This document shows positions 7,964 to 16,673 of a DNA stretch of 64,000 nucleotides, in pieces (the stretch's first letter is position 1; the number at the start of each line of letters is the position of its first letter). Source of the stretch: Flagellimonas sp. HMM57 (GTDB taxonomy: Bacteria; Bacteroidota; Bacteroidia; Flavobacteriales; Flavobacteriaceae). The notes beneath the pieces were generated by a model, which saw only the letters and a program-made list of their open reading frames with translations, did no database searches and was not told where the DNA came from. The DNA lies in assembly GCF_021390175.1 (NCBI RefSeq), contig NZ_CP090004.1, positions 124,001-188,000 on the forward strand. Reading direction: 5' to 3'. A program made the position numbers and the translations under genes.

Positions 7964-8018
7964 TTATGCTGAATTTAGTTCAGTAATGCTAAAAATAGCT
8001 AGAAAATCATTAGAAAAA

Positions 8019-10487
8019 CTAAAGTTTCTTTGCGTTTTTGACCTTGGTCTTGGTGACGGCAATGGCTATCACCTCACTCATATCAGAAACATAATGGAAC
8101 GTCAATCCTTTTAGGTAATCTTCCTTGATTTCTTGAATATCCTTTCTATTATCCTCACAAAGAATGATTTCCTTGATACGAGCTCTTTTAGCCGCCAAAA
8201 TCTTTTCCTTGATTCCACCAACGGGCAGCACTTTTCCCCTAAGGGTTATCTCCCCTGTCATCGCCAAGCTCTTTTTTACCTTTTTTTGCGTAAAGAGCGA
8301 GACCAAAGAAGTAAGCATGGTTATTCCTGCGCTGGGACCATCTTTTGGTGTGGCTCCTTCGGGAACATGAATATGAACATTGTAGTTGTCAAACACTTCT
8401 GGGTTAATATCAAAAATATCTGCATTGGATTTGATATACTCCATGGCAATTGTGGCAGATTCCTTCATCACCTTACCCAAGTTTCCAGTAATATTAAGAG
8501 CACCTTTTCCTTTGGATAAGATAGATTCGATAAATAGAATATCACCTCCAACACTGGTCCACGCCAATCCTGTTACAACGCCGGCAACATCATTGTTCTC
8601 GTACTTGTCACGCTCCAAACGGGCAGGTCCCAATATTTTTTCTACATCGGTATTGTTGACCTTGATGTTATATTCCTCTTCAATAGCTATGGATTTGGCC
8701 GCATAGCGCACCATTTTTGCCAATTGCTTTTCTAGACTACGCACTCCGGATTCTCGGGTATACCCCTCGACAATTTTCTCCAATTGCGGCTTTCCAATTT
8801 TTAAATCTTTGTTCGAAAGCCCATGCTCCTTTAATTGCTTTGGCAATAGGTGTTTTTTGGCAATCTCTACCTTTTCTTCAATGGTATAACCTGTTACATT
8901 GATGATTTCCATACGATCGCGCAATGCTGGCTGAATGCTACCCAAATTATTTGCAGTGGCAATGAACATTACTTTGGAAAGGTCATAGCCCATCTCCAAG
9001 AAATTATCATGGAACTCACTGTTCTGCTCCGGGTCAAGAACTTCCAACATGGCAGAAGAAGGGTCACCCTGATGGCTGTTGGAAAGCTTATCGATTTCGT
9101 CCAAGATAAACACCGGGTTGGAAGTGCCCGCTTTCTTAAGACTCTGGACGATTCTTCCGGGCATAGCGCCAATATAGGTTTTACGATGTCCCCTAATCTC
9201 AGCTTCGTCGCGCAAACCTCCCAAAGACATCCGCACATATTCTCTCCCCAAAGCTTCGGCAACTGATTTACCCAAGGATGTCTTACCTACCCCTGGAGGT
9301 CCGTAAAGACAAAGGATGGGGGATTTCATATCGTTTCGAAGTTTTAAAACGGCGAGATATTCGATAATTCTTCGCTTCACATCTTCAAGACCATAATGGT
9401 CTCTATCCAATATTCGCTGGGCTCTTTTTAAATCGAACTTGTCCTTGGAAAATTCGTTCCACGGTAAATCCAAGATCAAGTCCAAATAGTTACGCTGAAT
9501 GGAATATTCCGCAACCTGTGGATTCATACGCTGCATTTTAGCTAGTTCGCGCTCAAAATGTTCCTTAACTTTTTTGTTCCATTTCTTTTTCTTGGCCTTG
9601 GCCCGCATTTCATCCACTTCTTCCTCATACGAAATTCCGCCAAGTTCTTCTTGGATGGTCTTCATCTGTTGGTGCAGGAAATACTCTTTCTGCTGTTGGT
9701 CCATGTCGCTGCGCACCTTTGACTGGATATCATTTTTCAATTCCAGTTTCTGAAGTTCCGTGTTCATGTACTTCAAGGTCGTCAATGCGCGCTCTTGCAG
9801 GTTTGGAATCTCAAGAAGGTTTTGTTTTTCGGCAACGCTAAGGTTAAGATTGGACGATACAAAATTGATAAGAAATGAATTGCTCTGTATATTTTTTATA
9901 GCAAATGTCGCTTCACTTGGAATATTTGGATTATCCTTTATAATCTTAAAAGCCAATTCTTTGATAGAATCAATGATCGCTTTGAATTCTTCGCTTTTTT
10001 CATCGGGTCGCTCTTCTGCAGCTTCTTTTACAGTAGCGGTCAGATAAGGCTTTTCAGAAACCACTTCGGCAATTTCAAACCGTTTTTTTCCCTGAATAAT
10101 GACCGTTGTATTTCCATCGGGCATTTGCAAGACCCTTAAAATTCGTGCAACGGTTCCCAAAGTATTGATGTCCTTCACTCCAGGGTTTTCCGTTTCTTCG
10201 TCTTTCTGTGAGACCACACCAATGGTTTTAGAACCATTATTGGCATCTTTTATTAGGTTTATGGACTTATCCCTTCCAGCAGTAATTGGAATCACCACTC
10301 CCGGAAAGAGTACGGTATTGCGTAAAGGCAGAACAGGCAATGTCTCCGGAAGGTCTTCCTTGTTCATTTCCTCCTCGTCCTCTGGTGTCAATAATGGTAT
10401 TAATTCTGCATCTTCATCTAGACCTTGCAGTGAAATATTGTCAAAAGTTGAAATTTTTATTTCTCCCATAGCATCTATTTCGGTCAT
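8019..10487 (-). CDS. lon: ATP-dependent protease Lon
   Basis: Cytoplasmic AAA+ serine protease that removes damaged and regulatory proteins. It has the LON substrate domain ([18 protein letters not shown] near the N-terminus), an AAA+ module with Walker A GPPGVGKT near residue 396, and a C-terminal protease domain with a Ser-Lys dyad (Ser of KDGPSAG near 717, Lys about 40 residues later). The frame is open to 10529; I chose the ATG at 10487 ([11 protein letters not shown]), but 10469 or 10529 are possible. It diverges from the ECF sigma gene at 10686. Confidence 0.95.
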   Translation of the reverse strand: MTEIDAMGEIKISTFDNISLQGLDEDAELIPLLTPEDEEEMNKEDLPETLPVLPLRNTVLFPGVVIPITAGRDKSINLIKDANNGSKTIGVVSQKDEETENPGVKDINTLGTVARILRVLQMPDGNTTVIIQGKKRFEIAEVVSEKPYLTATVKEAAEERPDEKSEEFKAIIDSIKELAFKIIKDNPNIPSEATFAIKNIQSNSFLINFVSSNLNLSVAEKQNLLEIPNLQERALTTLKYMNTELQKLELKNDIQSKVRSDMDQQQKEYFLHQQMKTIQEELGGISYEEEVDEMRAKAKKKKWNKKVKEHFERELAKMQRMNPQVAEYSIQRNYLDLILDLPWNEFSKDKFDLKRAQRILDRDHYGLEDVKRRIIEYLAVLKLRNDMKSPILCLYGPPGVGKTSLGKSVAEALGREYVRMSLGGLRDEAEIRGHRKTYIGAMPGRIVQSLKKAGTSNPVFILDEIDKLSNSHQGDPSSAMLEVLDPEQNSEFHDNFLEMGYDLSKVMFIATANNLGSIQPALRDRMEIINVTGYTIEEKVEIAKKHLLPKQLKEHGLSNKDLKIGKPQLEKIVEGYTRESGVRSLEKQLAKMVRYAAKSIAIEEEYNIKVNNTDVEKILGPARLERDKYENNDVAGVVTGLAWTSVGGDILFIESILSKGKGALNITGNLGKVMKESATIAMEYIKSNADIFDINPEVFDNYNVHIHVPEGATPKDGPSAGITMLTSLVSLFTQKKVKKSLAMTGEITLRGKVLPVGGIKEKILAAKRARIKEIILCEDNRKDIQEIKEDYLKGLTFHYVSDMSEVIAIAVTKTKVKNAKKL

Positions 10488-10685
10488 TTTGTCACAAACG
10501 ACCCATATCTTCAGTTTATAATTGAACAACCAGCCCTTTTAATAGCTTTAAAACAAGAATTATAAAGGGTTTGGGGTTCTTTTTCTCTTCCATAAAGGCA
10601 ATTCTTGTGCCATTAAAAATTAAAATTTTAGAAAAAGTGTAACAATTGATAAATTCATCCATCTCTAAGACAAACCATTCATTTT

Positions 10686-11249
10686 TTGAGCCACCAAAAT
10701 GAACATACTGATGCACTGCTTGAATCTTGTTTAAAAGGAAAACAAAGTGCGCAACTGGAAATTTACAATAGGTACTATAAAGCTATGTACAACATATCTT
10801 TTAGGATTGTAAAGGACGCTGCGGAAGCTGAAGATGTGATGCAAGAATCGTTTTTGAACGCGTTTACGAAACTGCATACATTTAAAGGAGACGTGACCTT
10901 TGGGGCATGGTTAAAGCGAATTGTGATAAACAACAGTATCTATCATTACAAAAAACAGCAAAAAACAAAAGCTGTTGATTTAGATGAAGTATTGTACAAG
11001 GTCGAAGATAATGATGAAGTTGCTTTGAATCACAATGGTTATACTGAACTGAAGGCTCAAAAAGTGATGGAAACCATGAAAAGTTTAAAAGATAATTACA
11101 GAGTTTCTTTGACCTTACATCTAATTGAAGGATACGATTACGAAGAAATCAGTGACATTATGAACATTAGCTATGCCAATTGTAGAACTACAATTTCCAG
11201 GGCTAAAGAGAGTCTTAGAAAAAAATTGACTGTAAATGTAGGACTATGA
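10686..11249 (+). CDS. ECF-type RNA polymerase sigma factor
   Basis: A 187-residue group 4 sigma-70 factor. Region 2 includes AEAEDVMQESFLNAF (residues ~40-60) and TFGAWLKRIVINN. Region 4 includes LKDNYRVSLTLHLIEGYDYEEISDIM, a helix-turn-helix that reads the -35 element. The start is TTG at 10686; no ATG fits the family N-terminus as well. Its stop overlaps the start of the next gene by four bases (ATGA), which fits co-translation with an anti-sigma factor. TGTAACAA at 10638-10645 upstream resembles ECF -35 motifs, so self-activation is possible. Confidence 0.92.
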   Translation: MSHQNEHTDALLESCLKGKQSAQLEIYNRYYKAMYNISFRIVKDAAEAEDVMQESFLNAFTKLHTFKGDVTFGAWLKRIVINNSIYHYKKQQKTKAVDLDEVLYKVEDNDEVALNHNGYTELKAQKVMETMKSLKDNYRVSLTLHLIEGYDYEEISDIMNISYANCRTTISRAKESLRKKLTVNVGL

Positions 11250-11806
11250 ACAAAGATAATTTAGAACAGCTTTTTAAAAACCTTGAAAATGATTTTGACT
11301 TTGAAGAGCCTAAAAGTGGGCATCAAGACAGGTTTTTGGAAAAACTGAACCAACATAACGGGGTAGTTTCCATAAAAAGGAAAAAATCCAATTGGTGGAG
11401 GCCCTTATCCATTGCGGCGTCCGTAGTGCTTATTTGCATGGTAGGGCTACAAGTGTTCAATACTGACCAAAGTGTTAGGGAGCAGGTCGTGGAAATCTCT
11501 CCAGAAGTTTCAAGAACCGAATCTTACTTTGCCAGTCTTATTGAAGAACAAGTACAATTGCTCAAGGATGAAAAATCACCGGCCACGGCACAACTGGTAG
11601 ATGATACATTGGCCCAACTGGATAAACTTGAAAATGACTATGAAGTACTTGAGACAGAACTCATAAATGGTGGCAACAGTAAATTCATTTTAAATGCCAT
11701 GATAACCAACTTTCAAACTAGAATCGACCTTTTGCAAGAAGTATTGGTCAATGTTGAAAATATTAAAAATCTAAAATCATACAATGATGAAAATTCTACT
11801 ATATAA
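11246..11806 (+). CDS. Putative membrane-bound anti-sigma factor
   Basis: A 186-residue single-pass protein: a cytoplasmic N-terminal region of about 50 residues, a membrane segment at about 51-71 (after RKKSNWW), then a periplasmic domain rich in Glu, Gln and Leu that is probably helical or coiled. Position and layout right behind an ECF sigma gene, with a four-base overlap, fit an anti-sigma factor. The N-terminal part lacks an obvious zinc anti-sigma HxxxCxxC motif, so the call rests on topology and context. Confidence 0.7.
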   Translation: MNKDNLEQLFKNLENDFDFEEPKSGHQDRFLEKLNQHNGVVSIKRKKSNWWRPLSIAASVVLICMVGLQVFNTDQSVREQVVEISPEVSRTESYFASLIEEQVQLLKDEKSPATAQLVDDTLAQLDKLENDYEVLETELINGGNSKFILNAMITNFQTRIDLLQEVLVNVENIKNLKSYNDENSTI

Positions 11807-12878
11807 ATACATCTTACTGGCAGTTGCCATTGTACCGCTTACAATAAGTGCGGGTACGGGCAAAATGGGCGGAAGATATACCAAGGAAAAGACCATAAAA
11901 AAAGAGTTCAACGTAAGTGCCAATGCACTTTTTAAAGTAAAGAACAGCTACGGTAACCTTAACATTACCTCATGGAACGAAGACCGGGTCGTAATAGAGG
12001 TTCACATAAAAACAAATGGCAATAACGAGGAACGGGTCATAGAACGTCTGAACGAGATTGATGTTGATTTTGAAGCAAGTAACAGTTTAGTCTCTGCAAG
12101 AACACTCTTTGGCGACAAAAGCAATAGATGGGGATGGAAATGGGGAAAAAGCAAAAATGTGAATGTCCAGGTAAACTATACCGTAAAAGTACCTGTAAAA
12201 AATAACGTAAGCTTAAGCAACGATTACGGAAATATCTATCTAGACCGTATAGATGGGCATGCAAAAATCAATTGTGATTATGGAAAAATCGATGTGGGAG
12301 AACTAAGAGGGCGCAACAATGAACTTCGGTTCGACTATACATCACGTTCTACATTCGATTATATAAACAGTGGAGAAATCATTGCGGATTACTCCGGATT
12401 TACGGTTGAAAAAGCAGGAAATCTAAATGTTAGGGCAGATTATACCAATGCCGTTATCAGGGAAATGGAGAATTTGGATTATGCAAGTGACTACGGGTCT
12501 ATTGAAGTAGGGAAAGTAAAAAATGTAACTGGAAATGGAGATTATATTGGTGTAAAACTTGGAACGGTCCATGGTGATGTTTCCGTTACATCGGACTATG
12601 GTTCTATAAAGATTAGCCAGTTGGCACCTGATGCAGGTGATGTCAACATAAAAACTGATTATACAGGCATCAAAATTGGGTATCATCCCGAATATTACTT
12701 TGATTTTGATATTTCAACAGAGTATGCGGGTGTTAGTGGAATAGGCGATTTTGAAGTACAGGTCAGTAAGGAGAAATCGAGCGAAAAATATTATAACGGA
12801 TACTACGGTTCCGACAATTCGGGCAACGTTGTCTATATAAACAGTGAATATGGTGGAATATCGTTCTACCAAAATTAA
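11787..12878 (+). CDS. DUF4097-type beta-repeat exported protein
   Basis: A signal peptide (about residues 1-22) precedes a region of short beta strands in which an aromatic turn recurs about twelve times: SYGNL, DYGNIYL, DYGKIDV, DYTS, DYSGF, DYTNAV, DYGSIEV, DYIGVKL, DYGSIKI, DYTGIKI, EYAGV, EYGGISF. This regular spacing fits the right-handed beta-helix of DUF4097/DUF4098 proteins. It overlaps the end of the anti-sigma gene, so it belongs to the same operon. ATG at 11784 is an equally possible start. Function unknown; probably periplasmic or outer-membrane associated. Confidence 0.82.
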   Translation: MKILLYKYILLAVAIVPLTISAGTGKMGGRYTKEKTIKKEFNVSANALFKVKNSYGNLNITSWNEDRVVIEVHIKTNGNNEERVIERLNEIDVDFEASNSLVSARTLFGDKSNRWGWKWGKSKNVNVQVNYTVKVPVKNNVSLSNDYGNIYLDRIDGHAKINCDYGKIDVGELRGRNNELRFDYTSRSTFDYINSGEIIADYSGFTVEKAGNLNVRADYTNAVIREMENLDYASDYGSIEVGKVKNVTGNGDYIGVKLGTVHGDVSVTSDYGSIKISQLAPDAGDVNIKTDYTGIKIGYHPEYYFDFDISTEYAGVSGIGDFEVQVSKEKSSEKYYNGYYGSDNSGNVVYINSEYGGISFYQN

Positions 12879-12914
12879 ATGTCAAATCAAAAAACAATCA
12901 GTAAACACACAACT

Positions 12915-13640
12915 ATGAAAAAAATCATCACATTAGGAATCGCGCTATCCATGGTAGCTATTACGAACGCCCAATGGGGAAGAAGAATTAAAGGAAACGG
13001 TAATGTAACAACGATAGAACGCTCAGTTGGAAGCTATGACGAAGTAGCCCTAGCAGGTTGGTTCGATGTGGATTTGGTAGACGGTAATGAAGGAGAACTT
13101 ACACTAAGAGGTGAATCTAATTTACTGGAACATATTAAAACCGAAGTCAAGGATGGTAAACTAGTAATCAAAGTGGAAAAAGGTCTAAACTTAAAACCAT
13201 CCAATTGGAAAGATGGAATCCATATTACCGTTCCCGTTGAGACCATTGATGCAGTTACTTTATCCGGTTCTGGTGATATTGTTGGTAAAAAAACAATTAA
13301 AACAGGTGATTTTAAGACCAGAATGTCCGGTTCGGGCGATATCACACTTTCTATTGAGGCAGAAAGCGTAACAGCAACCATGTCTGGTTCTGGAGATATA
13401 AATCTTGACGGTAGCACCACTGATTTGGAGGTACAGATTTCAGGTTCAGGGGATATTAAAGCCTACGACCTTGAAGCGGATAATGTTACAGCACAAGTAT
13501 CAGGTTCTGCCGATATAAAAGTCACTGCTAATAAAAGCTTAGATGCCAGAGTTTCAGGCTCAGGAGATATTAGTTACCGCGGGAATCCTGAAAAGCTAAA
13601 AACCAAGTCTTCCGGTTCTGGAGATATCTCCAAATATTAG
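12915..13640 (+). CDS. GIN-domain (DUF2807) exported protein
   Basis: The ATG at 12915 gives a clean signal peptide (MKKIITLGIALSMV, cut after NAQ); the frame is open to 12879. The mature part matches head GIN domain proteins: GNGNV near the N-terminus, then the turn SGSGDI (once SGSAD) seven times at intervals of about 20 residues, the mark of a beta-solenoid. Family members are cell-envelope proteins of unknown role. It closes the sigma/anti-sigma/DUF4097 operon and is followed by a strong terminator at 13691-13724. Confidence 0.88.
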   Translation: MKKIITLGIALSMVAITNAQWGRRIKGNGNVTTIERSVGSYDEVALAGWFDVDLVDGNEGELTLRGESNLLEHIKTEVKDGKLVIKVEKGLNLKPSNWKDGIHITVPVETIDAVTLSGSGDIVGKKTIKTGDFKTRMSGSGDITLSIEAESVTATMSGSGDINLDGSTTDLEVQISGSGDIKAYDLEADNVTAQVSGSADIKVTANKSLDARVSGSGDISYRGNPEKLKTKSSGSGDISKY

Positions 13641-13690
13641 AACGGAGTTTATAACCAATCAAAAAACAAAATCATCATCAATCAAAATAA

Positions 13691-13724
13691 AAAACCCTGA
13701 CCATATACTGGTCAGGGTTTTTAA
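13691..13724. terminator. Bidirectional terminator
   Basis: A 13-base perfect stem (AAAACCCTGACCA / TGGTCAGGGTTTT) with a five-base loop between two converging genes. A runs precede and T runs follow it on either strand, so it can end both the GIN operon and the minus-strand gene at 13738. Confidence 0.9.
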
Positions 13725-13737
13725 AATTACTGCATAT

Positions 13738-14343
13738 TCAGTCTCTTTTTATACGATAGATTTCGTTGTCTTCATACATTTTTTTCAAATCGTCGATGTG
13801 TACTGAAAATTGTTCAGAAGCGTAATTCTCCTCTTTATCAATTTTATAGACCCTGCTCATTTTAGCTATCTCAAACTTATTGAATACCAAATAAATACTG
13901 TCATTGGTTACATTCACCACTTTTCCGGTACTGTATGAACCATTTGGCAGCTTTTGGTAATAGACATCTCCATTTGCAGGAGATTGAATATATAAACTCT
14001 CGTTTTTATTGTCCGTATTAATTTGAAAAGCAATAAAACATATTAGGAGAACCAACAGCACCAATCCTGAAAACTGCCAAACTGGACCTTTGTGCTCTTG
14101 CTTAATTTTATGATACTCGTTTTTTAATCTTTCTGGCATCTCCTTATGCGTCAACACATTTTTACAATGGCTACATTGGGATACTCCTTTTTTACTGTAC
14201 GGGAACATAGGTATCCAAAACACATGAAAATGATTTCTGAATACACTTAAATTGATTGTTCCAGAATTTGAACAACTTGAACATACTGAATTGCGAACAG
14301 GCCTTGTGACTACATGCGCCGTTCTACTTCCAAAAATAATCAT
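13738..14343 (-). CDS. Zinc-ribbon membrane protein
   Basis: The N-terminal part has two CxxC pairs (Cys21/24 and Cys57/60) around the aromatic stretch HFHVFWIPMFP, a layout of zinc-ribbon proteins of flavobacteria that begin MIIFGSRTAHV. A membrane segment follows at about 90-107, then a C-terminal domain of about 90 residues, probably outside the cytoplasm. Function unknown. It is followed by the shared terminator and does not look co-transcribed with the MFS gene upstream (72-base gap). Confidence 0.75.
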   Translation of the reverse strand: MIIFGSRTAHVVTRPVRNSVCSSCSNSGTINLSVFRNHFHVFWIPMFPYSKKGVSQCSHCKNVLTHKEMPERLKNEYHKIKQEHKGPVWQFSGLVLLVLLICFIAFQINTDNKNESLYIQSPANGDVYYQKLPNGSYSTGKVVNVTNDSIYLVFNKFEIAKMSRVYKIDKEENYASEQFSVHIDDLKKMYEDNEIYRIKRD

Positions 14344-14414
14344 TGAATAAAATTTTAATTAAACAATGTGAGGTCGAACTAAACAACGTTGGAAAAGTGG
14401 TTAGATTGTTCAAT

Positions 14415-15734
14415 TCAGTTCTTTTTTACTCGTAACAACAGCAATACGCCAACCAAAAAAAACAGCCCTAAAAAGATGGTGCCATCCCGCATACTGCCCG
14501 TAATTTGTGCTACTATACCGTAAAGAAAAGTACCAATAACAATACCTATCTTCTCGGCCACATCATAAAAACTAAAAAATGAAGCGGTATCCGTGGTTTC
14601 TGGTAAAAACTTGGAATAGGTAGATCGCGACAACGCTTGTATGCCACCCATGACAATACCGACCAAGCCAGCGGCGATATAGAAATCCATAGGAGTCTGT
14701 AAAAAATAAGCATATACGCAAAGGAGCAACCAAAAAATATTGATAACGACCAAGGTCTTGATATTACCGAAGGCCTTAGAAGCAAAAGCAGTTACCGTTG
14801 CCCCAAAAATTGCTACAATCTGAATCACTAAAATACTGATGATAAGCCCAGTGGTTCGTTCACTATCCGTACCCCAATTTATTTCCTCTTCACCAAAGTA
14901 TGTTGCAATAAGCATAATGGTCTGTACGGCCATACTATAAACGAAGAACGCACCTAAATACCGTTTAAGACGGGTTTCGGTTCCCAACTGTTTCCAAACA
15001 CTCTGTAGCTCCTTAAATCCGTTAAGGATAATATTGGTTCGCTCTCCCTCCTTTTTGTAACCTTTTGGCAAGACAGTAAAAGTATATTGGCTAAAAAGTA
15101 TCCACCATATTCCCACAGATACAAAAGAATATTTCATTGCTTTTATTTCGGCTACTTCATTACCATTATCAGTAATTCCAAACAAAGCTGGTTGCATCAC
15201 CATGGCCAGATTAAAAATGAGGAGAATTACGCTACCAACATAGCCCAATGAAAATCCTTTGGCACTAATGCCATCTTGCTGGTCTGGAAATGCAATATCT
15301 GGCAAATAGGAATTATTTATGGCAAAGCTTACCCAAAATCCTACCAATCCAAAGAAGTAGCATGTTAATCCAAAATAAATATTCTCCAAGGAAAACCAGT
15401 AAAGTCCTATGCACGATAGCGCTCCCAAATAGCAGAAAAATTTTAGAAAAAGTCTTTTATTGCCTAAGTAATCTGCTATACCAGAGATTAAAGGTGTTAT
15501 AATCGCTATAAAGACAAATGCAAGTGAGGTCACATAACTGATCAATGGTGCTCTTGCAATTTCTCCCCCGAATACGGTAACCTTTTCAATCTCTGCAATA
15601 CGGAATAACGCTCCATAAAAAATTGGAAAGACAGCTGAAGAAATAACAAGACTGTATACAGAGTTTGCCCAGTCGTAAAATGCCCATGCATTTAATAGTT
15701 TTTTGCTGCCTTTTAGTGCTAGTACCTTGGTCAT
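14415..15734 (-). CDS. MFS transporter, UMF1/Atg22-like
   Basis: A 439-residue polytopic inner-membrane protein with about 12 hydrophobic segments. The N-terminal WAFYDWANSVYS and the IADYLGNKR loop are typical of the UMF1/Atg22-like branch of the major facilitator superfamily. Bacterial members are inferred exporters or uptake carriers of unknown substrate. The 5' side is bounded by a hairpin at 15754-15799, so it is probably transcribed separately from the M48 protease gene. Confidence 0.88.
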   Translation of the reverse strand: MTKVLALKGSKKLLNAWAFYDWANSVYSLVISSAVFPIFYGALFRIAEIEKVTVFGGEIARAPLISYVTSLAFVFIAIITPLISGIADYLGNKRLFLKFFCYLGALSCIGLYWFSLENIYFGLTCYFFGLVGFWVSFAINNSYLPDIAFPDQQDGISAKGFSLGYVGSVILLIFNLAMVMQPALFGITDNGNEVAEIKAMKYSFVSVGIWWILFSQYTFTVLPKGYKKEGERTNIILNGFKELQSVWKQLGTETRLKRYLGAFFVYSMAVQTIMLIATYFGEEEINWGTDSERTTGLIISILVIQIVAIFGATVTAFASKAFGNIKTLVVINIFWLLLCVYAYFLQTPMDFYIAAGLVGIVMGGIQALSRSTYSKFLPETTDTASFFSFYDVAEKIGIVIGTFLYGIVAQITGSMRDGTIFLGLFFLVGVLLLLRVKKN

Positions 15735-15753
15735 AGTTATTTATAAATAAAAA

Positions 15754-15799
15754 AATGTCGCTGGACAATCCCTTAATAAAAAGGTTGTTCAGCGACATT
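15754..15799 (-). terminator. Terminator after the M48 protease gene
   Basis: A 15-base stem with one mismatch (AATGTCGCTGGACAA / TTGTTCAGCGACATT) and a 16-base loop. On the minus strand it ends in a T run. It lies between the protease stop codon (15823) and the MFS start (15734). Confidence 0.8.
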
Positions 15800-15822
15800 A
15801 AAGTTTGCTGCATTCAATCTGA

Positions 15823-16632
15823 TTATTTAAATGAAGTCACTCCAAATTTGGCAGCTTCTTTTTTGGCATCAGGAGCCCATGCTGTTAAGTTACTGATTCT
15901 TGTATCATTTGAAGGGTGTGTACTCATAAACTCAGGTGGAGACTGCCCTCCAGATTTGGCTTTCATTCTTCTCCAAAGGTTAGCTGCTTCATCTGGGTTA
16001 TAGCCAGCAATCGCCATAATTTGTAGCCCTATTCTATCGGCCTCTGTTTCATGACCCCTGCTAAATGGCAACATAACGCCCAAAGATGATCCAACACCAT
16101 ACGCTTGATTGAACATGTTTCGTTTTTCTGGGTCCTTAATTGCGACATTACCTGCAACTGCTCCAATTTGTTGCAACATTCCTGCACTCATGCGTTGTGC
16201 CCCATGGTCCGCCAAAGCATGGGCCACTTCGTGCCCCATTACGACGGCTACACCCGTTTCACCTTGACATATAGGTAAAATCCCCGTATAAAAGACAATT
16301 TTACCACCGGGCATACACCATGCATTTACGGTCTCATCTTTTACGAGGTTGTATTCCCATTGATAATCTTTAAGATATCCAGGGTGACCATTAGCATTTA
16401 ACCAACGCTCTGCTGCAGATGATATACGCTGGCCAACATTGGTAATCATTTGTGCTTCTGAAGTTCCAGTTACAACATTATTTTCTGTCAAAAACTGGTC
16501 ATATTGGGCAAAAGCCATAGGAAATACTTGGCTATTGGGATAAAAATTCAATGTACTTTTTCCAGTAAACGGATTTGTTTTGCAGGCAGTAACGATTAAA
16601 AAAACAACTGCTATGTGAACTATTCTTTTCAT
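15823..16632 (-). CDS. M48 family metallopeptidase, lipoprotein
   Basis: A 269-residue zinc protease of the M48 (BepA/LoiP-like) family. A lipoprotein signal (IVTAC, Cys17) anchors it in the envelope, facing the periplasm if it behaves like its relatives. The zinc site is HEVAH (134-138) with the third ligand in HETEADRIGL. Such proteins degrade or help fold outer-membrane proteins. No TPR domain follows, unlike BepA. It is transcribed alone or after the GH31 gene, 41 bases upstream. Confidence 0.92.
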   Translation of the reverse strand: MKRIVHIAVVFLIVTACKTNPFTGKSTLNFYPNSQVFPMAFAQYDQFLTENNVVTGTSEAQMITNVGQRISSAAERWLNANGHPGYLKDYQWEYNLVKDETVNAWCMPGGKIVFYTGILPICQGETGVAVVMGHEVAHALADHGAQRMSAGMLQQIGAVAGNVAIKDPEKRNMFNQAYGVGSSLGVMLPFSRGHETEADRIGLQIMAIAGYNPDEAANLWRRMKAKSGGQSPPEFMSTHPSNDTRISNLTAWAPDAKKEAAKFGVTSFK

Positions 16633-16673
16633 GGTATTGTATAGTGTTTAATTTAGGTAAAATACAAAAAATA

